From the NCBI RefSeq assembly GCF_000731095.1, contig NZ_JMTZ01000039.1, positions 1 through 64,000 on the forward strand: DNA of 64,000 nt, in the 5' to 3' direction. The notes below the pieces were generated by a model. The model was not told where the DNA came from and did no database searches. It saw nothing but the letters and a program-made list of their open reading frames with translations. The position numbers and the translations under genes were made by a program. The stretch's first letter is position 1. Every line of letters begins with the position of its first letter. Positions 1-7,983 of this stretch are shown here, piece by piece. This DNA is from Lysobacter antibioticus (lineage in GTDB: Bacteria; Pseudomonadota; Gammaproteobacteria; Xanthomonadales; Xanthomonadaceae).

Positions 1-1587
1 GGCGCCGGCGGCGAGGATCGGGTGAACTTCCACGGCATGACCCTGGACCAGAGCGACGTGGGCGCACTGTCCAACTGGGAGCGCGTCGACCTGCTCACCG
101 GCACGCAACTGACCTTGAACGCACCGCTGAACCTGGCCGGGGGTTTGCTGTCGATCGACGGTACCTCGGAATTGATTGCAATGAGCGGCGCCAACCTGAC
201 CGGCAGCGTGGCCAATTCTGGCGTGATCACGGTCGGCGGCGCCCGCTTCGGCATCAGCGGCAACTACACTGGCGGCGGCGCGCTGGCGCTGACGGTATCG
301 CCGGGCAACCAGACCTCGGGCGGTTTGGACATCGGCGGCGACGTCGCCGGCACCACCGCGGTGACCTTTCTCGGCGACGGCAGCGAAACCCCGCAGCAGC
401 CGGCGTCGATCCGGGTGATCTCGGCCCCGAACGACAACGCGGCGACCGCAAGCGGCTTCACCGCGGCCGGCGCGAGCGACGGAGTGGTGCGCTTGAACGG
501 CAGCGTGTTCCCGTGGAGCTTCGACCGCCAGGGCGATGGCTGGTATCTGAACACCGAGGCCAGCAATATCCTGCCGGAAATCGGCGGGTACGCGGTGCTG
601 CCGGACATCGGCCTGGCCGATATCCAGAGCAGCAACCGGCTGTTGTTCGAACGCATGAGCGGCGTACGTGGCGATACGCCGCGCTGCGGCGCGGAGGAGG
701 AGGGCGCACGGCGCGCTTATGCGTCGTTGCGCGGCGATTGCCACGGCCTTTGGGTAGCGGCGAGCGGCAGCGAACTCGAGATGGGCGCCAACCCGGGCTT
801 CGCTTTCAGCGGCGACACGCTCGGCTTGTACCTGGGCATGGACGTGCTGTTGCAGGACCGCGAGACGCGCAGCTTCCGCGGCGGCGTATTCCTGGGCTAC
901 CAACACGGCAACTACTGGGCCGACGGCGCCAATTCGACCGATCTGCAAGGCATCGGCCAGGCCCATGTGCGCGTCGATACGCCGATGGTCGGCATGTACG
1001 GTAGCGTCAGTTGGCAGGGCGGCAGCTACCTGGACATGACCCTGGTCGGGCAACGGCCGGAGGCCCGCGTCGCGGTGGCCGACGGTTTCAACCAAGACAT
1101 CGGCGGCAGCAGCGTGACCGCAAGCGCACAGTTCGGCCATCGCTTTCACTTGAGCAACGGCTGGACCCTCGAGCCGCAAGTGAACCTGAGCGCCAGTGCC
1201 ATGCAGTGGCAGGACCAGCGCGATGCGAGCGGCAAGCAACTGGTGATGGACGACGACCTGCTGGGCACGGTGCGCGCCGCGGTGCGTGCCGAGAAGCGTT
1301 TCGAGACGGCCGGCGGCGCACGCATCCGCCCGTGGGCGACGCTCGGCCTGCAGGACACCCTGGGCGAGAAGGACAACGCCTTGCTGGTGGTGCCGATCGG
1401 CTCCGGCACGCAACCGCAAGCGTTTCCGAACCACGAGCTGGGCCTGATGGCGACCGTCGACGTCGGCGTGGAAGCCGAGTTGAACGAATCGGTCAGTCTG
1501 TTCGGCGTGCTGTCCTACGGCGAAAGCCTGGAGGGCAGTGACGTCAAGCAGCGCCAGGCCAACCTGGGCGTGCGGATTCGCTGGTGA
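1..1587 (+). CDS. Autotransporter outer-membrane beta-barrel protein, C-terminal part
   Basis: The reading frame is open from the first base, so the N-terminus lies upstream of the window. The visible 528 residues start with a glycine/asparagine-rich passenger end of beta-helix type (roughly 1-190). A link with a short Cys-containing segment (around 230-245) follows, then about 280 residues of alternating amphipathic strands typical of the type V secretion translocator barrel. The chain ends in VRIRW, an aromatic C-terminal residue as expected for BAM-inserted barrels. Such proteins export their own passenger to the cell surface. The passenger's function cannot be told from this fragment. A hairpin follows the stop codon directly. 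Confidence 0.85.
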   Translation, partial: GAGGEDRVNFHGMTLDQSDVGALSNWERVDLLTGTQLTLNAPLNLAGGLLSIDGTSELIAMSGANLTGSVANSGVITVGGARFGISGNYTGGGALALTVSPGNQTSGGLDIGGDVAGTTAVTFLGDGSETPQQPASIRVISAPNDNAATASGFTAAGASDGVVRLNGSVFPWSFDRQGDGWYLNTEASNILPEIGGYAVLPDIGLADIQSSNRLLFERMSGVRGDTPRCGAEEEGARRAYASLRGDCHGLWVAASGSELEMGANPGFAFSGDTLGLYLGMDVLLQDRETRSFRGGVFLGYQHGNYWADGANSTDLQGIGQAHVRVDTPMVGMYGSVSWQGGSYLDMTLVGQRPEARVAVADGFNQDIGGSSVTASAQFGHRFHLSNGWTLEPQVNLSASAMQWQDQRDASGKQLVMDDDLLGTVRAAVRAEKRFETAGGARIRPWATLGLQDTLGEKDNALLVVPIGSGTQPQAFPNHELGLMATVDVGVEAELNESVSLFGVLSYGESLEGSDVKQRQANLGVRIRW

Positions 1588-1593
1588 CGGCAG

Positions 1594-1624
1594 GGGCGGT
1601 GCATGCCTGAGGCTTGCACCGCCC
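1594..1624 (+). terminator. Hairpin after the autotransporter gene
   Basis: GGGCGGTGCA (1594-1603) pairs perfectly with TGCACCGCCC (1615-1624), with extra pairing GCCT/AGGC inside the loop. It begins 7 bases after the stop. There is no T-run, so it is a stem-only terminator candidate. Confidence 0.5.
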
Positions 1625-1803
1625 GATGACGACCCGGCGGATGCCTGTCGTACGCGGGCCTCGGCCTTACGTTTCGGACTGCGGGCGCGATGGCCGACTT
1701 TCTAAGACTTTTGCCAATTTTGCGCTATCGAGCGCACTCCTAGTATTGCGCCGTTGCATTCCGAACGAGTGCTGCGACGGCATCGAAGCGCTAGGACAGG
1801 TTC

Positions 1804-2100
1804 TTGAATTTTTCATGGCTCAATGAGTTACGCGACGAGCGCTGGAAGCCGGCGCTCGATGGAAGTTGGTACTTGGTCATGCCGCTCACCGCGTTCCTGG
1901 ATACGAGCGGCGTGCGCCAGGGCGACCGCTGGGATACGGTCTTCGATACTTGGGGCAGGCTGCAGCTGCGCAAGTATTCCATAGGGCCGGTCGCGACGCT
2001 CGATCCGTCCGGAGACCTCTGCGTGTTCATCTCCGCATCCATGGGCGACTGGCCCTGGCCCCAACAGCTATCTGCGGACATGAGCCTTGGCTCATTCTGA
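1804..2100 (+). CDS. Possible small hypothetical protein (98 aa, TTG start)
   Basis: An in-frame stop at 1792 limits the frame, and a TTG at 1804 is preceded by a purine-rich AGGACAGG. The product has a protein-like composition with five Trp and many Asp (for example DRWDTVFDTW), no signal peptide and no domain I recognise. A hairpin with a T-rich tail follows at 2160-2190, which favours a real transcription unit. The gene could also be the remnant of a longer one. The rest of the 1.6-2.4 kb interval shows nothing else that I can support. Confidence 0.4.
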   Translation: MNFSWLNELRDERWKPALDGSWYLVMPLTAFLDTSGVRQGDRWDTVFDTWGRLQLRKYSIGPVATLDPSGDLCVFISASMGDWPWPQQLSADMSLGSF

Positions 2101-2159
2101 AGAGATCGCGATGACGCTGAACTTGAGCGCCACCGAATTCGATTGAAAGCAGACAGGCT

Positions 2160-2190
2160 GATCCGTTCCTCGAGAGCGGATCTTTCTTCT
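2160..2190 (+). terminator. Rho-independent terminator candidate
   Basis: GATCCG (2160-2165) pairs with CGGATC (2177-2182) and is followed by TTTCTTCT. It lies 60 bases after the small ORF ending at 2100. Confidence 0.5.
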
Positions 2191-2408
2191 GAGTGCGATA
2201 AATAGCGCACTTTCCTTCGACCCAAGGCGCTCTTCGAGCATCCTGTGCCTGCGACCAGCTGCGCCCTTCGAGCATCCTTGGAAGTGCTGCCCGTTGCTCC
2301 CGACGAAACTTGGAACTGGCCAAACTGTTCGTTCGGGATTTGCAAAGACGGCGACATGGCGAACGGCATCTTTTCTGCCGTCGATTCACGCGACCCCATA
2401 GTTCGAGG

Positions 2409-4475
2409 ATGCTCATGAAGATCACTTTGCTTTCTGCCGGCCTGACCGCTGCCTTGGCCTTTTTACCCGCGCAGGTCGTGCCTGCGTCTACGCCGGACAC
2501 TGCTCCGGCGCTGATTTCGCGTGATCTGTTGTTCAGCAACCCTGAACGCACCAACGTCTCGATCAGTCCCGACGGAAAGTACCTGAGCTGGGTCGCTCCA
2601 TTGGATGGCGTGCTCAACCTGTGGGTCGCACCTGCAGGCCAGTTGGACAAAGCCAAGCCCGCGACCCACGACAAGGCCCGCGGCATCACCGGGTATACCT
2701 GGGCATACAAACCCGGCACGCTGCTGTATGTACGCGACAGCGGCGGCGATGAGAACTATCACGTATTCGCGTTGGACATCGTTACCGGCAACGAGCGCGA
2801 TCTGTCGCCCTATCCCAAGACCCGTGCCAATATCGGCAACATCAGTCCGCGCCATCCCGAGTCGGTGATGATCGGCATGAACGACCGCGATGCGAAGTAC
2901 CACGATCTCTATCGCGTCGAGCTGAGCAGCGGCGAGCGTACATTGGTGCAGAAAAACGACGGCTTCAGCGGCTTTCTCACCGACGAGGACTATCGCGTGC
3001 GCCTGGGCTACAAGCCGGCTGCGGACGGAAGCCGCGAGATACTGGCTCTCGGCGAGAGCGGGCAATGGAGTCCTTGGGACCGCATCCCTGTCGAGGACGG
3101 TCTGACGACCCGAACCCTGGGCTATACCGCCGACGGCCAAACCTTGTACTGGCTGGATTCGCGCGGCCGCGATACCGGCGCGCTGTTCGCGCAGGGGCCC
3201 GACGGCAAGCGCCGCCTGCTGCTGGAAAACCCCAAAGCCGATATCGCCGGGGTTCTGACCGATCCCAGCAGCGGCCGGATGTTGGCCGCGAGCGCCAACT
3301 ACCTGCGCGAGGAGTGGACCGCGATCGATCCGCAGGTGACCGCCGACCTGGCGGCGTTGAAGAAAATCGGCCCCGGTGAGGTCTCGGTGCAATCGCAGAC
3401 GCTGGACAATCGCAGTTGGATCATCCTGTATTCGGCGCCGGAAACGCCGAGTGTGTATTACCGCTACGATCGCGGCGAGCATGGTCGCCCGGGCAAGCTG
3501 ACCAAGTTGTTTTCGTCGCGGCCGAAGATGGAAGGCCTGCCGCTGGCGCCGATGTGGCCACAGGAAATCCGCTCGCGCGACGGCCTGACCTTGGTGAGCT
3601 ACCTGACCCTGCCGCCGCAGGCCGATACCAACGGCGACGGCAAGCCCGAGCGAGCGGTGCCGATGGTATTGAACGTGCACGGCGGCCCCTGGGCCCGCGA
3701 TTCCTACGGCTATGCCGGCACTACGCAGTGGCTGGCCAACCGCGGGTATGCGGTGCTCAACGTCAACTATCGCGGTTCCACCGGCTTCGGTAAGAATTTC
3801 CTCAACCGTGCCGACGGGGAGTTCGCCGGCAAGATGCACGACGACTTGATCGATGCGGTGGCCTGGGCGGTGAAACAGGGCGTGACCACGAAGGACCAGG
3901 TCGCGATCATGGGTGGCAGTTACGGCGGCTATGCGACCCTGGTCGGGCTGAGCTTCACGCCCGACACCTTCAAATGCGGCGTCGATATCGTCGGCCCCTC
4001 CAGTCTGGTCACGCTGATCGAATCGTTCCCGGCATACGCCGCTCCGATGCTGGAGACGACCTGGTACAAGCGGGTAGGGGATCCGCGCACGCAATCCGGG
4101 CGCAAGCACCTGCTCGAACGCTCGCCGATCGGTCGTGTCGACAGGATCAGCAAGCCCTTGCTCGTCGGTCAGGGCGCCAACGATCCGCGCGTCACCCAGG
4201 CCGAGAGCGACAACCTGGTTGCCGCGATGAATCAGCGCAAGATTCCGGTGAGCTATGCGTTGTTCGCCGATGAGGGACACGGTTTCGCGCGCCCGGAAAA
4301 CCGCAAAGCCTTCAATGCGCTGACCGAAGGGTTTCTCGGCAAGTGCTTGGGCGGACGAGTCGAGCCTATCGGTCAGGATCTGCAAGGCTCCAGCTTGTCC
4401 GTACCGCACGGTGCCGACGGCGTGCCCGGTCTGACGGAGGCGCTCAAGACTCATAAGGCGCAGAGCAAGAAGTAG
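2409..4475 (+). CDS. Secreted S9 family (prolyl oligopeptidase-type) peptidase
   Basis: This 688-residue protein starts at ATG 2409; the open frame reaches further upstream, but the Sec signal peptide (hydrophobic stretch, then PAQVVPA) begins here. The N-terminal half carries WD-like beta-propeller motifs such as NVSISPDGKYLSW. The C-terminal alpha/beta-hydrolase domain has the nucleophile in GGSYGGYA (Ser504), the acid in GANDPRV (Asp592) and the base in EGHGF (His624), the S9 order Ser-Asp-His. S9 enzymes of this layout cleave short peptides, often after proline or as dipeptidyl or acylaminoacyl peptidases; the exact specificity is not visible. It probably works in the periplasm on imported peptides. 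It stands alone, with a convergent hairpin behind it. Confidence 0.93.
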   Translation: MLMKITLLSAGLTAALAFLPAQVVPASTPDTAPALISRDLLFSNPERTNVSISPDGKYLSWVAPLDGVLNLWVAPAGQLDKAKPATHDKARGITGYTWAYKPGTLLYVRDSGGDENYHVFALDIVTGNERDLSPYPKTRANIGNISPRHPESVMIGMNDRDAKYHDLYRVELSSGERTLVQKNDGFSGFLTDEDYRVRLGYKPAADGSREILALGESGQWSPWDRIPVEDGLTTRTLGYTADGQTLYWLDSRGRDTGALFAQGPDGKRRLLLENPKADIAGVLTDPSSGRMLAASANYLREEWTAIDPQVTADLAALKKIGPGEVSVQSQTLDNRSWIILYSAPETPSVYYRYDRGEHGRPGKLTKLFSSRPKMEGLPLAPMWPQEIRSRDGLTLVSYLTLPPQADTNGDGKPERAVPMVLNVHGGPWARDSYGYAGTTQWLANRGYAVLNVNYRGSTGFGKNFLNRADGEFAGKMHDDLIDAVAWAVKQGVTTKDQVAIMGGSYGGYATLVGLSFTPDTFKCGVDIVGPSSLVTLIESFPAYAAPMLETTWYKRVGDPRTQSGRKHLLERSPIGRVDRISKPLLVGQGANDPRVTQAESDNLVAAMNQRKIPVSYALFADEGHGFARPENRKAFNALTEGFLGKCLGGRVEPIGQDLQGSSLSVPHGADGVPGLTEALKTHKAQSKK

Positions 4476-4494
4476 AAGTTCGATCGAGGCAACG

Positions 4495-4530
4495 CACGGA
4501 AACGCTCGGCCATGGCTGGGCGTTTCCGTG
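4495..4530. terminator. Bidirectional hairpin between convergent genes
   Basis: CACGGAAACGC (4495-4505) and GCGTTTCCGTG (4520-4530) form an 11-bp perfect stem. It sits between the ends of the S9 peptidase (plus strand) and the XVIPCD protein (minus strand) and can serve both. Confidence 0.65.
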
Positions 4531-4575
4531 GCGGGCCCGTTCTGTCCGTGACGAAAGCGTGTGTGAATCGGACGA

Positions 4576-6396
4576 TCAATGCGGGGGCAGATGGCGCTCG
4601 TGCGGCGTTTGCGATGCTGCGCCCATGGCATGCGCCGCGTCGGGTGGTGTGATCGCGGCCAGTTCCGCCAGCGATCGTTCCAATGGCGTGGTGCTGGCGA
4701 CACGTTGATCGACCTGCACGTACTGATTGGCGGGATCGTTCGGTATGCCGCCCCTGATCGCGAACAGATACTCGTTGTGCTCGGACGCGACGACATGATC
4801 GATGCGTCCCAGATCGGACTTCTGCGCCTCATAAGCCAGCCCGGCGGCGAGGCACTGCAAGGTTTCCGGCGCGCGGCTGCGAAGCTCCGGGTCGGAGTGA
4901 GTTTGCAGCGCGTGCAAGGCTTGCAGGTACAGCGGATGTTGCGATTGCGGCGTACTGGAAGAAGTTTGTGGCGGGTCGGGCGGCTGCATCAGGTTGAATT
5001 CTCGGTCGATGCGCGGAATTTTCGGACTGCCCTGGCTTGCCCTTGGCGATTCGTCGTCGAACTCGCGTTTGCCGAGCGCGCTGCCGGTACTCGGCCCGAC
5101 TTCGTCGCTGAGTAGCGAGGCGATCCAAAGATCCAAGAGTTCGGGCGACTGCGGTACGGGCGGCAGCGGCGGAGATCCGGGAGGCGTGGTGAACGGGACC
5201 GGCGCTTCGCCATCCGGATTCCACTTGGCAGACATCCTCGTCTCGAGCAGTGAGCTGCCACTGAGGTCGACAGCATCGCTGCTGGCGGCATATTCGTCGC
5301 CCACACGCTGCTCGGACATGCCTAGCCATGAGGAGTCGTAAAACAATGGTCTGGGCTCGGGTTGGCCAGGAGCGGGCAGCGTTGCGGTTTCTACCGGGTC
5401 GTTCGCCGGTGCCGGCATGGATGCATCGCTGAAGATCGGAATGCCGGTGGGGCTGAGATCTACCCCGCTGGCCCAAAGGGTCGCGGTATCGAGATGGAGC
5501 GCAGACAGTCGCACCTGGATTTGCGAGGAGGCGGTTTGATGGATTTCCCCGAGCGCCATGGCCGCGTAGTAGTGCCGATAGTCGCAGTTACCCGACGGGC
5601 CCAGGCGCGAGCGCTCAGGCGGAGCGTCGAAGTAGCACTGCGATATCCTGGCGATGGCTTCGGTGCTGGCCGGCATGCTCCGGTCGGAGTTCAGAACCGC
5701 CTCGATCTCCGGCTTGAAATCGTAACCCAGGCTACCGGCGCTGGGCTGGAAGTAAAGGTCTTTCCGACCTGGAACCGACACAACGATGTCGTTGGCGTCG
5801 GGCACGTCCTTGCCGCCGTTTTTCTTGAGGACGTCCAAATGCGCATTCCAGCCCGCGATCTCCGAATGCGCTTCGTCCTCGCGCATTGCTTGCACATAGA
5901 ACCCGACCACGTCGGTGTAGTCGTAAGTACTGTCTGTCGCAAATATGTTTGCGATTTCGATATCGCGGCCGACACGCGCATGAAGCTCGGCGGACCTGAC
6001 GCAATGTTCGAGTTCATGGCCCACGATCCAAGCCGCTGCGGTGCCGCCCTCGGCAGGAGACTTCGACAGGGCCTCGCGACTTAGCGATATCACCCCGTTC
6101 GTATAGGTATAAAGTCCGCCTAATGTCGATGTCTCCGGCAACAGGACGATCGAGGTCAGCCCACCCTCGGCCATGGCCCTGCGCAACTGACTTCGCAGAT
6201 GCGGAGAGTCGGCGAACAGCTGTTTTAGATTGGCGTACTCGATGGTGTCGGCGCCGATATCGTTGACACTGTCGAGCAATGCGCTGACGTCCTGCTCGGT
6301 TTCGGTTTCGGGCTCGTGCACGGGGCGCTCCACTGATCGACGCTCTAGGGGATACGTGCGGCGGCGTTTCGACAGGACGCGGCAGACCGTCGACAA
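4576..6396 (-). CDS. Putative type IV secretion (X-T4SS) effector: HExxH metallopeptidase-like domain plus C-terminal XVIPCD
   Basis: The frame gives up to 606 residues from a TTG; GTG codons around residues 22-26 are alternative starts. An N-terminal domain holds WIVGHELEHC (HExxH at 127-131) and, 42 residues on, EDEAHSEIAGWN, a possible third-ligand region of a gluzincin. A Pro/Ser-rich linker spans roughly 320-480. The last 120 residues (HPLYLQAL, then LAAGLAYEA, RIDHVVASE, LFAIRGG and TPLERSLAEL) match my memory of the XVIPCD, the C-terminal signal that VirD4 recognises in Xanthomonas, Stenotrophomonas and Lysobacter bacterial-killing T4SSs. There is no signal peptide, as expected. The substrate is unknown. 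No T4SS genes lie in the window; a divergent secreted protein (6826-7563) could be its immunity partner. Confidence 0.75.
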   Translation of the reverse strand: MSTVCRVLSKRRRTYPLERRSVERPVHEPETETEQDVSALLDSVNDIGADTIEYANLKQLFADSPHLRSQLRRAMAEGGLTSIVLLPETSTLGGLYTYTNGVISLSREALSKSPAEGGTAAAWIVGHELEHCVRSAELHARVGRDIEIANIFATDSTYDYTDVVGFYVQAMREDEAHSEIAGWNAHLDVLKKNGGKDVPDANDIVVSVPGRKDLYFQPSAGSLGYDFKPEIEAVLNSDRSMPASTEAIARISQCYFDAPPERSRLGPSGNCDYRHYYAAMALGEIHQTASSQIQVRLSALHLDTATLWASGVDLSPTGIPIFSDASMPAPANDPVETATLPAPGQPEPRPLFYDSSWLGMSEQRVGDEYAASSDAVDLSGSSLLETRMSAKWNPDGEAPVPFTTPPGSPPLPPVPQSPELLDLWIASLLSDEVGPSTGSALGKREFDDESPRASQGSPKIPRIDREFNLMQPPDPPQTSSSTPQSQHPLYLQALHALQTHSDPELRSRAPETLQCLAAGLAYEAQKSDLGRIDHVVASEHNEYLFAIRGGIPNDPANQYVQVDQRVASTTPLERSLAELAAITPPDAAHAMGAASQTPHERHLPPH

Positions 6397-6825
6397 GCGT
6401 GTCGATAGTCACAAATTGCGCAGATTGCGGGCGTGCTCGCAGCAGCGAGAGCCGGGCGATCCAATCTCGATGGCCTCGCAGCGGTCGAGCAAGCTCATCC
6501 GGTCTTGGTTGGGGCAGTGCCTGAGCGATCTCGGACAGAGGATTCGCCGGGACGAACGGGGCGACCAGGGCCGGCCCCAGCGCTGAGTGCCTTGGGCCTA
6601 CCAGAATGGCCGGAGGGGAGGGCTGCAGCATCGAGCGCCGAAGCCCTCCAATGGGGGCTTTGCGCACGGAGTTTTGCGCTTGGGATGGGCCGCTCTTGCC
6701 ATTTTCCCTTTGCCAAAGGGGGCAGGGGGATTTGCTTTCGCCGTCGCCTTGGTCGAGAAAGGCAAGTATCGTGATGGCGACGGCGCGTAGTCCGCCGACA
6801 TCTCAACTTCCGAGAGAAAGCATCC
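6397..6825. other. Intergenic region between divergent genes
   Basis: This interval separates the putative effector from the secreted protein. It should hold both promoters. It contains the C/G-tract repeat at 6703-6735 and two GGGNAGGG motifs (6615 and 6720, plus strand). The ORFs over it look like shadows; I see no gene. Confidence 0.5.
6703..6735 (+). repeat. C/G-tract intergenic repeat
   Basis: An element with facing C- and G-tracts (CCCTTTGCC and AAAGGGGGCAGGGGG) resembles the dispersed repeats common in Lysobacter and Xanthomonas intergenic DNA. A related element lies at 7868-7905. Copy number cannot be judged from one window. Confidence 0.4.
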
Positions 6826-7563
6826 ATGGAGAAGGTCGCTGCGAGTCTGATTTGCGCATTGGCGCTTGCGTGCGCAATAGGGCCGGTACAAGCCAATCAG
6901 GCGGAAATGGCTGCGCATGCGCGAGCGATGAACGACATCGCGGCGACCCCACCGTGTTGCCACGGGGAAGACGACGAAGATCAATGGCAAGGCTACGAGC
7001 CCAACTTCTCTGCCGAGGATCTGCAGGAGATGCTCCACAGGAGCAAGCAGGAGGAGGCGGAAAGCCTGCGCAAGCATCAGCAACGGATGGCGCGCGACCC
7101 TGACTACCGGGCCTTCTTCGACGGATTCTGGAATTTCAGGCCGGCAGCGGATAACGCGCCAGGACAGTACTGCGCCGCGCGTTTCTATCGCGAGGGCAGC
7201 AGCATGATGATTCTAGGCCCGGGCGGCGGCTCTCCCTACGCCTATCTGGCGCTTTACGGGCGCGGCGTTCCCAAACCCAAGTCGGCGCAGAAGTTGACCG
7301 TCCAATTGCACCAGACCGGGGAAGAGCGCCAGGCCGTCGAGGTATTCAACCTGCCGATGGCGGGCACCGGCGGCGACGGCATGTTGCTGATGGCCGTCGA
7401 GAACGTGGACGCGCTGCTCGATGGGATGCTCGACCAACATCGATTCGAGGTCTTCGATCGCAAGCACGAAAACGTGCTTTACATCCTCGAATGGAGCGGA
7501 GGGCTTGCTGCGCGCGACAAACTGCGGGCCTGCGTCAAGGCCACAGAGAGGTCCAGGCGCTAG
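6826..7563 (+). CDS. Secreted hypothetical protein, possible immunity partner
   Basis: A 245-residue protein begins at ATG 6826 after a GAGAGAAAG ribosome site. A clear Sec signal peptide (MEKVAASLICALALACA, cleavage near VQA-NQ) sends it to the periplasm. The mature part has PPCCHGEDDEDQWQ, a helical charged segment (about 65-90) and a Cys near the C-terminus (RACVKA), but no family I recognise. X-T4SS effectors usually travel with periplasmic or lipoprotein immunity proteins. Here the gene is divergent rather than co-directional, so the link to the effector at 4576-6396 is only positional. Confidence 0.7.
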   Translation: MEKVAASLICALALACAIGPVQANQAEMAAHARAMNDIAATPPCCHGEDDEDQWQGYEPNFSAEDLQEMLHRSKQEEAESLRKHQQRMARDPDYRAFFDGFWNFRPAADNAPGQYCAARFYREGSSMMILGPGGGSPYAYLALYGRGVPKPKSAQKLTVQLHQTGEERQAVEVFNLPMAGTGGDGMLLMAVENVDALLDGMLDQHRFEVFDRKHENVLYILEWSGGLAARDKLRACVKATERSRR

Positions 7564-7599
7564 CGGCCAAGCCGCCATCGTCCACGCCGAGGAGACATC

Positions 7600-7983
7600 A
7601 TGACGATCGAGCGTATGGATAACGTCGGCATCGTGGTGGAAGACATCGATGCCGCCATCGGGTTTTTCACCGAGCTCGGCCTGGAGCTCGAAGGACGTGC
7701 CCCGATCGAAGGGGATTGGGCGGATGGCGTCACCGGATTGCACGACATGCGCGTCGCGATCGCCATGATGCGTACGCCGGACGGTCACAGCCGGCTCGAG
7801 ATCTCCCGATTCCTCGCGCCGCATGTCGTCGCCGATCATCAGTCGCTTGCCGATTTCGCTTTGGCAAATCTGCCCCCTCTCCCGCTAGGGGAGGGGGGCT
7901 TTACGCGCAGCAATGACGGCATCAATAGTCGAAGCGGACACGCAGGCCGACCGTGCGCGGGTCGTTCCAGTAACCGCGGATGA
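7600..7983 (+). pseudogene. Truncated VOC (glyoxalase/bleomycin-resistance fold) protein
   Basis: The first 80 residues look like a standard VOC-family half: MDNVGIVVEDIDAAIGFF, then VAIAMMRTPDGHSRLEISRF with the metal-ligand-type Glu. A full protein of this family runs to about 145 residues with a second beta-alpha-beta-beta-beta module. Here the homology stops after VVADHQ. The frame continues through a C/G-tract repeat (translated as LPPLPLGEGG) and then reads antisense into the 3' end of the TonB-receptor gene. The second module is therefore missing and the gene is very probably inactive. Confidence 0.7.
7868..7905. repeat. C/G-tract palindromic repeat at the VOC breakpoint; possible terminator for the TonB receptor
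   Basis: CCCCCTC (7873-7879) pairs with GAGGGGG (7891-7897), with CCC/GGG pairing inside. It interrupts the VOC reading frame and sits 24 bases beyond the stop of the minus-strand receptor gene. It contains a plus-strand GGGNAGGG motif at 7888-7895. Confidence 0.5.

Noticed and set aside
2463-4832. 789-codon minus-strand frame
   Set aside because: It is antisense to the S9 peptidase and has no domain motifs.
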